A DNA stretch of 64,000 nt, taken from Kribbella steppae (GTDB lineage: Bacteria; Actinomycetota; Actinomycetes; Propionibacteriales; Kribbellaceae). Every line of letters starts with the position of its first letter. Position 1 is the stretch's first letter. Positions 1 to 7,173 of the stretch are shown one piece after another. A model generated the notes under the pieces. The model saw nothing but the letters and a program-made list of their open reading frames with translations, did no database searches and was not told the DNA's origin. The position numbers were made by a program, and so were the translations under genes. Location: NCBI RefSeq assembly GCF_004342025.1, contig NZ_SLWN01000012.1, positions 62,001 through 126,000 of the forward strand. Direction: 5' to 3'.

Positions 1-43
1 GACGGGTACGTCGGCGGCCGTCAGGAGCTGGTCTCCAGAGGCG

Positions 44-919
44 TCAGCGGACGATCGCGACGGGGCAGTGGGCGTGGTGCAGGACGCTCTGGCTGACCGA
101 GCCGAGAAGGAGCCCGGTGAAGCCGCCGCGGCCGCGGGACCCAACGACCACAAGGCTCGCGGACTCGGCGGCGAGCAGCAGGGTGCGCGCGGCACGACCG
201 GTCATCAGTCGGGTCTCGCACTCGACGTCAGGGTGATCCGCCATCGCGCCGGCCACCGACTCGGCGACCAGCACGCGGCCGGACTCCTGCACCGCGACCT
301 CGTCGAACTGGAGCATCGTCTGGCCTTCGTCGAAGGTGAGGAACGGGCTCGTCCAGGCGTGGACAGCGATCACCCGCGCACCGAGCGCCTCGGCCTGATC
401 GAAGGCGAAGTCGATCGCCTTCGCGGAAACCTTCGAGCCGTCCACGCCGACGACCACGGTCGGCTTCTCGAGCGCCCGTGGATGCACGTCGGGCGGCACC
501 ACGAGGACCGGGCACTGCGCGTGGGCACTGACCTGGACAGTCACGGAGCCGAGCAGGAGCCCGGTCGAGCCGCCGAGTCCGCGGGAGCCGAGGATGATCA
601 TCCGGGCCTGGGCGCTCTCCTCGATCAGTGTCTCGGCCGGCGTGCCTTCGGTCAGGACAGTCTCCACCTCGAGGTCCGGCTGCTGCGCACGGAGTCCGTC
701 CGCGAGGGCGGCGAGCCCACCTTCCCGAGCGGTACGCACCGCCTCGAGCGGTACGACGGTCCCGGGTGTGGGACGGACTGTGATCACGAGCTCGAACACC
801 TCGACGACGCGCAACCGCGCATGCAGCCGGACCGCCTCGGAAGTGGCCCAGTGCAATGCTGTGAGACTGGCGGGTGAACCGTCGTACCCTACGACGATCG
901 GTGCGGTCTGTGACGACAT
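44..919 (-). CDS. Tandem-domain universal stress protein
   Basis: A 291-residue protein made of two UspA domains (about 7-143 and 152-291). Both halves open with the Gly-Xaa-Asp-Gly-Ser strand (VVGYDGS, VVGVDGS). Both carry an intact nucleotide-binding signature near their ends (GSRGLGGSTGLLLGS and GSRGRGGFTGLLLGS), so ATP binding in each domain is likely. Proteins of this type act in the cytoplasm in dormancy, hypoxia and stress survival; the exact role here is inferred. It starts at ATG 919 and is monocistronic. A DosR-like palindrome lies about 60 bp upstream. It is the most canonical of the four USPs in the first 7 kb. Confidence 0.93.
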   Translation of the reverse strand: MSSQTAPIVVGYDGSPASLTALHWATSEAVRLHARLRVVEVFELVITVRPTPGTVVPLEAVRTAREGGLAALADGLRAQQPDLEVETVLTEGTPAETLIEESAQARMIILGSRGLGGSTGLLLGSVTVQVSAHAQCPVLVVPPDVHPRALEKPTVVVGVDGSKVSAKAIDFAFDQAEALGARVIAVHAWTSPFLTFDEGQTMLQFDEVAVQESGRVLVAESVAGAMADHPDVECETRLMTGRAARTLLLAAESASLVVVGSRGRGGFTGLLLGSVSQSVLHHAHCPVAIVR

Positions 920-977
920 CGTGCCTCCTCGACCTGGCGTGATACCTCGACTGTCCCCGACCGCGGCCGCGCACAGT

Positions 978-991
978 AGGGCTCAAGGCCC
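978..991. promoter_or_regulatory. DosR/DevR-like binding box
   Basis: AGGGCTCAAGGCCC fits the core of the mycobacterial DosR box (GGGNCNNNNGNCCC) with one mismatch at the first position. It lies 59 bp upstream of the start of the universal stress protein gene on the minus strand. Two perfect matches to the same core occur before other USP genes in this island (2825-2838 and 6633-6646), which supports a shared regulator. No DosR gene is present in the window. Confidence 0.45.
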
Positions 992-1007
992 GTATTCCTT
1001 CAGCCGC

Positions 1008-1988
1008 CTACTCCGGCGGGGGAGTGGGCCGGACGAACTCCGAGACCGGTCGGCGTGGGGTGGAGGACGGCGGGCGGGCGTGGCCGAAGCGGATCACCAT
1101 GTCGGCGAAGCCGGCCTTGCCGGTTGTCCGCTGCACCTCCTGGCGCAGGTCGTCGTACTCGAGCGGCTGGTTCAGGAACGAGGCGGCGACACCGTGACGA
1201 GTCGCCGTCAGCAGGACGCGCTCCAGCGCCAGGCCGGCAGCGACCTGGTCTGCGGGCTCGTCGTGCTCGGTCGACAGCACGGCCAGGTTCGGGTGCTGCT
1301 CGAATGCCGCCTGGGCACGGGTCCGATCCGCTGGCCGGGTCCCCATGTCGCGGAACGCCGTCCGATAGCTGCCGGCTCGGGGCCCGAGTGCGGAGCTCGG
1401 GATGCCGTCGTCCGCACGGTCGCCGCCGACCCAGTGGGCCCGTTCGGCGCGGCGGTGCCAGTCACCGATCTCGCGCAGGTCGGTGTCGAGGAACATGTCG
1501 ACGACGGTCTCGATCTGCTCGGCCGACAGCCAGGTGAGCTCGGCCCCTTCGGCCAGCGCGGCCCTCACCAGGTCGATCCGGGTCTCCTGGGCCAGCGGCG
1601 CGGTCCGGATCGGATCGCGGCTGGTGTGGCGGCGCGGGATCTCTGCGGACAGGTCGAGCAGCTGCTGGTCCGGCGTGTTGCTCGGCTCCAGCACGATCCG
1701 GGCGAGCAGGTCGGGTTCGTCCGCCTCCGGGGCCAGACCGAGCCAGGAGCCGTATCCCAGCGCGGCGGCCGCGCAGCGCAGGTTGAAGGTCGCCGTCCCG
1801 GCCGCGATTCGCATCGCCCGGCCGGTCGGATCCTCCGCCGGCAGTGTGCGGGCTCCGTCCAGGTAGATGTCGATCACCTGGTCGTTCACCTCGAACCGCC
1901 ACGGCTGGGTGTTGTGCATGCTCGGCGCCGCCACCGCCGCGCGCAGCAGTACGTCGATCTGTTCTGCCGACAGCTGGATGTCCGACAT
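1008..1988 (-). CDS. Acg-family nitroreductase-like protein
   Basis: A 326-residue protein of the nitroreductase fold resembling the Acg group (mycobacterial Rv2032-like), which is typically induced in dormancy. The N-terminus has AAVAAPSMHNTQPWRF, the hallmark FMN-site start of nitroreductases. The chain is about twice the usual nitroreductase length, as in Acg proteins, which hold two half-domains in one chain. Acg proteins can be defective in enzyme activity, so a flavin-storage role is as possible as NAD(P)H-dependent reduction. It begins at ATG 1988 and diverges from the DoxX-like gene across 197 bp. Confidence 0.85.
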   Translation of the reverse strand: MSDIQLSAEQIDVLLRAAVAAPSMHNTQPWRFEVNDQVIDIYLDGARTLPAEDPTGRAMRIAAGTATFNLRCAAAALGYGSWLGLAPEADEPDLLARIVLEPSNTPDQQLLDLSAEIPRRHTSRDPIRTAPLAQETRIDLVRAALAEGAELTWLSAEQIETVVDMFLDTDLREIGDWHRRAERAHWVGGDRADDGIPSSALGPRAGSYRTAFRDMGTRPADRTRAQAAFEQHPNLAVLSTEHDEPADQVAAGLALERVLLTATRHGVAASFLNQPLEYDDLRQEVQRTTGKAGFADMVIRFGHARPPSSTPRRPVSEFVRPTPPPE

Positions 1989-2185
1989 GGGGGCCCTCCT
2001 CGACCTGCATCGGCGGCCTGAGGTGCCGCGTTCTCAGCGTGCCTGGATTCGGTCGGCCGCGGACAGCGGCAACGGTCCTGAAGGGTCGGGCCTTTCGGCA
2101 GCCCGGACGGTGACCACGGCCCCTGCCACGAACACCGACGGACGCCGGACGATCGAGGCAACCAGCAAGACGAAAGGACAAGATC

Positions 2186-2746
2186 ATGACCACCACCCCG
2201 CAGCGGACGAACCTCGCGGCACCTGTGCTGGCGCCCGATAGCGACTCGCGCCCGGTCATCACGGTCGCGGCCGGCCGTGCGCTGGCCGTACTGCGGATCG
2301 CCTACGGACTCAGCTTCCTGTGGGCCTTCTTCGACAAGGTTTTCGGCTTCGGTTACGCCACCCCGGCCGGCAAGGGCTGGATCGACGGCGGCGACCCGAC
2401 AGCGGGATTCCTGGGCAAGGGCACCAGTGGCCCGTTCGCGGACTTCTACCAGTCGCTGGTCGGTGACTGGTGGGTCACCCCGCTGTTCATGGTCGGCCTG
2501 GCCGGGATCGGTCTTGCGCTGACGCTGGGCATCGGGATGCGGATCGCGGCTGGCACCGGTGCGTTGCTGTACATCATGATGTGGACCGCCGCCCTGCCGC
2601 CGGAGAACAACCCGGTGCTGGACGACCACATCCTCGGTGCGATCACCGTTGTGGTTCTGGCCCTGGTTGCCGCTGGCAACGTGTGGGGCTTCGGCCGCTG
2701 GTGGGGCAAGCTCGACCTGGTCCAGCGCTACCCCTGGCTGCGGTGA
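2186..2746 (+). CDS. DoxX-like integral membrane protein
   Basis: A 186-residue membrane protein with about four hydrophobic helices (roughly residues 33-50, 90-118, 120-137 and 147-167). It resembles the DoxX/DoxD family, often linked to thiol and redox stress at the membrane. Start ATG 2186 follows an AAAGGA Shine-Dalgarno. The upstream gap shared with the nitroreductase has only weak half-sites for a DosR-like box (around 2074-2100). Its place inside a USP/nitroreductase island suggests a role in low-oxygen or redox adaptation. The biochemical function is unknown. Confidence 0.75.
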   Translation: MTTTPQRTNLAAPVLAPDSDSRPVITVAAGRALAVLRIAYGLSFLWAFFDKVFGFGYATPAGKGWIDGGDPTAGFLGKGTSGPFADFYQSLVGDWWVTPLFMVGLAGIGLALTLGIGMRIAAGTGALLYIMMWTAALPPENNPVLDDHILGAITVVVLALVAAGNVWGFGRWWGKLDLVQRYPWLR

Positions 2747-2814
2747 TCTGGATGCCGGCAAAGCCTGTGATCCACGTCGGGTTCGACAACTCCTGGCGTG
2801 ACACCGGCGCCGAA

Positions 2815-2848
2815 TGACCCCCACGGGCCGAAGGTCCCGCGGGGGTCA
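2815..2848 (+). terminator. GC-rich hairpin, possible terminator
   Basis: TGACCCCC (2815-2822) pairs with GGGGGTCA (2841-2848), with a further GGG/CCC pairing inside. There is no U-tract, as is common for actinobacterial terminators. It follows the DoxX-like gene by about 70 bp. The inner part coincides with a DosR-like box, so the symmetry may serve protein binding instead of, or as well as, termination. Confidence 0.45.
2825..2838. promoter_or_regulatory. DosR/DevR-like binding box (perfect core)
   Basis: GGGCCGAAGGTCCC matches GGGNCNNNNGNCCC at every fixed position. It sits 99 bp upstream of the next universal stress protein (start 2938), a usual distance for an activator site. It lies within a longer inverted repeat, so a terminator role cannot be excluded from sequence alone. 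Confidence 0.55.
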
Positions 2849-2937
2849 GCCATCTGTCACGCGACCAAGGGCACGGCGGCTCTGCCGCCGGTGCGTACTC
2901 GCTGAGACGCTCGAAATGTCAGAAGTGGAGGGACGTC

Positions 2938-3858
2938 ATGAGCACCTGGGCACGGACCGGCCCCATCGCGGTGGAGGTTGACGGCACGGCGGAGGGTCTG
3001 CGGATCGTGGACTACGCCTGCATGGAGGCATTGCGGATCGGCGCCGAGTTGATTCTTGCTGCGCCGTACCATGCGCATGCGGCGCACTCGCCCATGCAGC
3101 CCGGCCAACTGCCGGAACCGCCGGCTGAGCTCGCCGACGCCAGCCTGCGCGCGGCTGTCGCGCACATCCGGCACCGCTACGGCTACGGTCTCCAGCTGAA
3201 CGCGGTCTCGCAGGAAGGATCCAGGCAGCGGGTCCTGCCGACGATCGCCCGGCACGCCCGGATGCTGATCGTCGGACGAACCCGTGCGCGCGGACCGCAG
3301 CGCCTGCTTGCCGCGCAGGGCAATCTGTTCCTCGCCGGGCGGACCGGTTGCCCGGTCGTCGTCGTTCCGCTGTCCTGGCGGCCGTCGGCCGCCGACCGGA
3401 AAGTTGCCGTCGGCATCGACGGTACGCCGCTGTCGGCCGAAGCACTGGAGTTCGCCTTCAGGGAGGCCGCCGACCGGGAGGGCGATCTGATCGTCCTGCA
3501 TGCCGGCGAGGACAAGGTCCGCGAAGACGCCGGCCACTCCTGGATCACCCGCGCCGACCACGCCATGTCCGAGGCACTGGCGCCCTGGGCAAGCGAGTTC
3601 CCGGAGGTCCGGGTGACGAGGTTCCTCACCGGCCGAGACGCGGTGGCGGCGCTGGTCCACGAGAGCCGGGAGGTGGGACTGATCGTGGTCGGTGCGCATG
3701 CTGGCCCACTGGCCATCGCCGATCCGGTCGCACGCCGTTCGGTGGCCGCGATGACGTGCCCGGTCGCGATCGTTCCCCATCACCCGACCGTCGCCGAGCG
3801 GGAACGGTTACTCGCGAAGCCCGTTCTGCGCGGCGAGCTCGTCGTACCGACCTACTGA
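2938..3858 (+). CDS. Tandem universal stress protein, degenerate ATP motifs
   Basis: A 306-residue protein with two UspA-like domains (about 6-145 and 155-300). The second opens with KVAVGIDGTPLSAEAL and each domain ends with the usual CPVVVVP or CPVAIVP strand. The Gly-rich nucleotide motifs have decayed: GRTRARGPQRLL in domain 1 and GAHAGPLAIADP in domain 2 lack the standard GxRGxGGxxGxxLGS. ATP binding is therefore doubtful, and a sensor or scaffold role is possible. ATG 2938 follows a strong GGAGGG at 2927-2932. It is probably cotranscribed with the next USP gene. Confidence 0.9.
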   Translation: MSTWARTGPIAVEVDGTAEGLRIVDYACMEALRIGAELILAAPYHAHAAHSPMQPGQLPEPPAELADASLRAAVAHIRHRYGYGLQLNAVSQEGSRQRVLPTIARHARMLIVGRTRARGPQRLLAAQGNLFLAGRTGCPVVVVPLSWRPSAADRKVAVGIDGTPLSAEALEFAFREAADREGDLIVLHAGEDKVREDAGHSWITRADHAMSEALAPWASEFPEVRVTRFLTGRDAVAALVHESREVGLIVVGAHAGPLAIADPVARRSVAAMTCPVAIVPHHPTVAERERLLAKPVLRGELVVPTY

Positions 3859-3967
3859 CAGGAATGACATACCACGGCAAGATCAACTACGAGTGGTGTG
3901 GGTATGAGCATCAAGGTTGGTATCAACCGCGACATCGTCGGTGATCCGTCGTTTGAAGGAGAGTTTT

Positions 3968-4846
3968 GTGGCGAACATGACGGACGGAAGCGCGAAATTC
4001 GTTGTCGTAGGCATCGACGAGACGTCGGAGAGTCAGCTCGCGCTGCGCTGGGCGGTCGCTGCCGCTGAGGCCCGCGGCCTGGGTGTCCGGGTCGTGCGTG
4101 CCTATCTGAATCAGGCCGTCCACTGGCCCGCGATCGATGTCGAAGGCCACGTTCCCACGCCGCCGGTCGACGAGTTCCAGGCCGAATTGGATGCCGCGGT
4201 CGCCTACGTCCGTGACCGGCTCGGGTACGACGCCGCGTCCGGCTGGCTGGCGTACGAGCCACCGGCCGAAGCGATTCTGACCGAATCGTCCGATGCGGAG
4301 CTCGTGGTGCTCGGATCGCGAGTCCACCACCGGCTGCAGGCGGCCGTGCTGGGCTCGGTGGTCACCTCGGTCACCGCCCGCGCTACCTGTCCGGTCGTGG
4401 TGGTCAAAGGCAATGCACACGACGGTCCGATCGTGGTCGGGACCGACGGCTCGGAGGACTCCGAGGCAGCGCTGGAGTTCGCCTTCGAGGAGGCAGCCAG
4501 GTCCCACGCGCCGTTGAGCGTCGTCTACTGCTGGCAGCCCTCGGACCGTCACGACCGTGCTGTCGAGGACACCGAGGCCTTGTTGCGTAATTGGCTGGCC
4601 GAGAGCCTCGAGCCGCTGCGCGCGAAGTTCCCGGCCGTCGCCGTACGGGCTGAGGTCGTCGGCGGCCGACCGGCCACCACCTTGGCGGAGCACGCCGGCG
4701 GCGCGTCGCTGGCCGTGGTCGGTTCACGCGGCCGCGGCGGAGTCCGCGGCCTCTTGCTTGGGTCGGTGAGTCAGAGCCTGCTGCACAGCGCCACCTGCCC
4801 GGTCGCGGTGGTGCGGAACCGCGCAGCCGCTCCTGGGAGTCCATGA
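3968..4846 (+). CDS. Tandem universal stress protein
   Basis: A 292-residue protein with two UspA domains (about 8-150 and 155-285). Domain 2 carries the full motif GSRGRGGVRGLLLGS, while domain 1 has a partly altered GSRVHHRLQAAVLGS. The GTG start at 3968 is preferred because AAGGAG lies at 3956-3961 with a six-base gap; an upstream TTG at 3917 has no such support. It lies 109 bp after the previous USP gene on the same strand, so the two may share the DosR-like box upstream of that gene. Confidence 0.9.
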   Translation: MANMTDGSAKFVVVGIDETSESQLALRWAVAAAEARGLGVRVVRAYLNQAVHWPAIDVEGHVPTPPVDEFQAELDAAVAYVRDRLGYDAASGWLAYEPPAEAILTESSDAELVVLGSRVHHRLQAAVLGSVVTSVTARATCPVVVVKGNAHDGPIVVGTDGSEDSEAALEFAFEEAARSHAPLSVVYCWQPSDRHDRAVEDTEALLRNWLAESLEPLRAKFPAVAVRAEVVGGRPATTLAEHAGGASLAVVGSRGRGGVRGLLLGSVSQSLLHSATCPVAVVRNRAAAPGSP

Positions 4847-4874
4847 TCTCGTCGATCCGGCCGCGCGAAGTGCC

Positions 4875-5315
4875 TCAGTCGTGGGGCCGCTGGGCCCAGG
4901 GGACGAGACGGCGGCCGGTGACGGACTCGATCCCGAGCCGGATCAGGCGCGGGTTGCGCAGCGGTGCCCAGGAACGAAGCCGGATCTCGCGGGCGAGTTG
5001 TTCGGTCTCGTCGGACGGTACGACGGACAGATGCCCGACGGCCGTCACGGTCCAGCCGAGATGCCTGTCAAGATCGACGGCGTCCGCCTCGAAGGCGACG
5101 ACGTCACCGCGTTCGGCAGCCCGCAGCTTGTCCCCGTCGGCGCTGGCGAAGACAACGGTGTTGGCGTCGACGACGAAATTGACCAGTCGTACGACGGGCA
5201 GCGCGCCGTCCGTGTAGACGAGGCGCCCCACCGACACCGAACCGAGCAGGCGCAGGCACTCCGCCCGCGTGAGGATCTTGAGGCCGGCGGTGTCGAAATG
5301 GTCGAGAGTCGTCAT
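4875..5315 (-). CDS. Pyridoxamine 5'-phosphate oxidase-family split-barrel protein
   Basis: A 146-residue protein of the FMN/F420-binding split-barrel superfamily. It has the usual LLGSVSVGRLVYTDG entry followed by VRLVNFVVDANTVVFAS and the late SWAPLRNPRLIRL region. Actinobacterial members bind FMN, F420 or heme-like ligands, and many belong to dormancy regulons. The substrate cannot be assigned here. It is convergent with the USP gene (28-bp gap) and downstream of a related HTH-fused protein on the same strand, so the two may form a short operon. Confidence 0.82.
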   Translation of the reverse strand: MTTLDHFDTAGLKILTRAECLRLLGSVSVGRLVYTDGALPVVRLVNFVVDANTVVFASADGDKLRAAERGDVVAFEADAVDLDRHLGWTVTAVGHLSVVPSDETEQLAREIRLRSWAPLRNPRLIRLGIESVTGRRLVPWAQRPHD

Positions 5316-5363
5316 TGCGGTGTCCCCGGAAGCGGCAGTACTACGCTGGTCTGGCGGCGTCGG

Positions 5364-6011
5364 TCACCAGGCACGAACCCGTCGACCGCTGACCTGGGCG
5401 GGCTCGATCACCATGCACGTGTCGCGGGTGCCACCAGCCCATGGCTCGACGAGGTCATGGACCTGCGCAGCCTCGTCGTCGGTGGCCGGCCGGACGGTGC
5501 CGTTGACGAGTACGCTCCAGCCCTGGTGCATGCCTTCGTCGATGCGGTCGACCTCGAACGCGACCGGCTCCAGCGCGTACTGCGCGATCGCGGCGTCCTG
5601 GGCGGTACGGAACACGATGAGTTCGTCGTACAGGCTGAACGTCACCGGAACGACCATGAGTTGGTTGGCCGCCTGGTAGGCGATCCGGCCGATACCGCCG
5701 GTTTGAAGCAATGCGAGGCACTCCGGCCGTGGCATGCCCTGAAGGGTCGGATGGACGGGGCTAAGCCCTCTCGATGGTTGCTCCGGCGGCTCTGTGACCA
5801 GGTCGGACACGGTGGTGTCCAGTGCCTCAACGAGTCGGAGCAGGTCGCCGGCGGTCATCGCGACCGGCCGGCTCTCGATCTGGTCGATCGCCTCGATGCT
5901 GAGACCGGCTCGCCGGGCGGTGTCGGCACGGCTGAGTCCGAGCGCCATCCGCCGCTGCCGAACGCGCGTGGCGAGATCGACCGCGGGCTGGTGCGGGGTG
6001 GTGGTGTTCAT
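5364..6011 (-). CDS. XRE-type HTH fused to split-barrel (PNPOx-like) domain
   Basis: A 215-residue fusion. Residues about 12-68 form a Cro/C1-type helix-turn-helix (TRVRQRRMALGLSRADTARRAG, then SIEAIDQIE). Residues about 85-210 form a flavin-type split barrel like the neighbouring 146-residue protein. Such fusions could let a flavin or redox state control DNA binding; this is inference. ATG 6011 is preferred, with AGGAAGG eight bases upstream. An in-frame ATG at 6047 with its own GGAG is the alternative and would add 12 residues. The neighbouring split-barrel gene is a plausible target. Confidence 0.82.
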   Translation of the reverse strand: MNTTTPHQPAVDLATRVRQRRMALGLSRADTARRAGLSIEAIDQIESRPVAMTAGDLLRLVEALDTTVSDLVTEPPEQPSRGLSPVHPTLQGMPRPECLALLQTGGIGRIAYQAANQLMVVPVTFSLYDELIVFRTAQDAAIAQYALEPVAFEVDRIDEGMHQGWSVLVNGTVRPATDDEAAQVHDLVEPWAGGTRDTCMVIEPAQVSGRRVRAW

Positions 6012-6114
6012 CTTGAGTGCCTTCCTGGGTGCCGTACCGCCATCCAATCTCCGCCAGGGCCGGTCCCCCAGAGGACGAAGTCCCGGCCGGCGAGGACCGA
6101 GGGCCTTCTGACGG

Positions 6115-6597
6115 TCAGCGCCCGCCGGCGAACACGATCGGGCACCGGCTACGCTCCCGCAGGCTCATTCCGAGCGGTGTCGACAGCGGCCCTCCGATCA
6201 CGAGGAGGTCCGTAGCCCGTGAGTAGCGGGCGAGGACCTCAGCTGGATCGCCGCGGCGGTAGTGAGTCCGGAACGTCACGGCTGGAAACTTGTCCGCCCA
6301 GCCGTCGAGAGCGTGGCTGACGAGTCGCCGGGCAGCCGGATACCAAGGCTGGTCGGCGATGCCGCCCGAGCCCGCCGGAACGTCGTCCAGGACGTGCACC
6401 AGGATCAGCTCGGCGCCCCGCGTCGCGGCGGCCTCGAAGGCGCACCCAACCGCTTCCTGGGACGCCGCCGACGCGCTGACGCCGACCACGATCAGTCCCT
6501 GAACCTGAGTGGGATCCCAACCGTCCGGTACTACGACCACCGGGCCGGCCAGCTCAGGCGGGACGACGGTAACAACAGTCGCCGGCTGCTCGCTCAT
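6115..6597 (-). CDS. Universal stress protein reduced to one domain
   Basis: A 160-residue protein holding one UspA domain (about 40-160). Its first 30 residues match the last strand of a preceding USP domain (PVVVVPDGW, then the linker). This looks like a tandem USP that has lost most of domain 1. The nucleotide motif is also degenerate (GGPLSTPLGMSLRE in place of the Gly-rich loop). ATG 6597 is the best start but has a poorly spaced GGGAG; a TTG at 6684 is an unlikely alternative. A perfect DosR-like box lies 36 bp upstream, so it is probably still expressed. Confidence 0.75.
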   Translation of the reverse strand: MSEQPATVVTVVPPELAGPVVVVPDGWDPTQVQGLIVVGVSASAASQEAVGCAFEAAATRGAELILVHVLDDVPAGSGGIADQPWYPAARRLVSHALDGWADKFPAVTFRTHYRRGDPAEVLARYSRATDLLVIGGPLSTPLGMSLRERSRCPIVFAGGR

Positions 6598-6632
6598 TCT
6601 CCCATTCCACGTCGCCCCCGGCCAGTCGCCCA

Positions 6633-6646
6633 GGGCCAGAAGGCCC
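6633..6646. promoter_or_regulatory. DosR/DevR-like binding box (perfect core)
   Basis: GGGCCAGAAGGCCC matches GGGNCNNNNGNCCC at all fixed positions. It is 36 bp upstream of the single-domain universal stress protein start at 6597. Together with the boxes at 978-991 and 2825-2838 it marks a small regulon of stress-protein genes. Confidence 0.55.
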
Positions 6647-6768
6647 TGACCGACCGGGACCTCGGTAGGTCCACGCCATAGCAACTCACTGGCTGGCGGG
6701 CGTGATTCCGACTGCTACCAAGTGACGTTCGTCCGGGAGCGATGAGCTGTAGACGGTCTTGGCGAGGG

Positions 6769-7173
6769 TTACTTCGTGGCGCGGAGGAGGAGGTGGAGGG
6801 TGCTGTGGGTGGCTAGTCCGCCGAGGGCGGCGAGGGCTCGGAAGGTCAGGGGTACGTCGACGACGGTGGGTGCGTCGAAGTGGATCCGGAAGGCGATGTC
6901 CTGGCGGTGTTGTCCGGTGAGTTCGTGCGGTGGTGCGTCGAGTTTGACGCCCGGGACCGGCTCGGTCTCGATGGCCAGAGGGCCGGTGACGAAGCCGTCG
7001 TTGATCAGGGTGACGTCTATGGTGTGCCACTCGGCTGGGGTCAGCTTGCCGATGGGTGCGGTGGTTCGGGCGGCGTTGACGCGGGCCTCGGGGTTGATGG
7101 TGACTGCGATCGGTGCATTGGTTTCGACGGGGGCGGAGCAGCCGCACGCGTCTGCGTGGTGTGTCTGGTCCAT
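6769..7173 (-). CDS. Beta-rich protein coupled to CehA-type hydrolase
   Basis: A 134-residue protein with no recognised family. After a His/Cys-rich N-terminus (HHADACGCSAP) it reads as a beta-sandwich: alternating hydrophobic strands such as AVTINPEARV, HTIDVTLINDGF and VDVPLTFRAL. Fibronectin- or Ig-like modules look like this. ATG 7173 overlaps the stop of the upstream metallohydrolase gene in TGATG, so translation is coupled and the two proteins probably work together. The Cys-Gly-Cys and paired histidines could bind metal, which is inference. No signal peptide is visible. Confidence 0.7.
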   Translation of the reverse strand: MDQTHHADACGCSAPVETNAPIAVTINPEARVNAARTTAPIGKLTPAEWHTIDVTLINDGFVTGPLAIETEPVPGVKLDAPPHELTGQHRQDIAFRIHFDAPTVVDVPLTFRALAALGGLATHSTLHLLLRATK

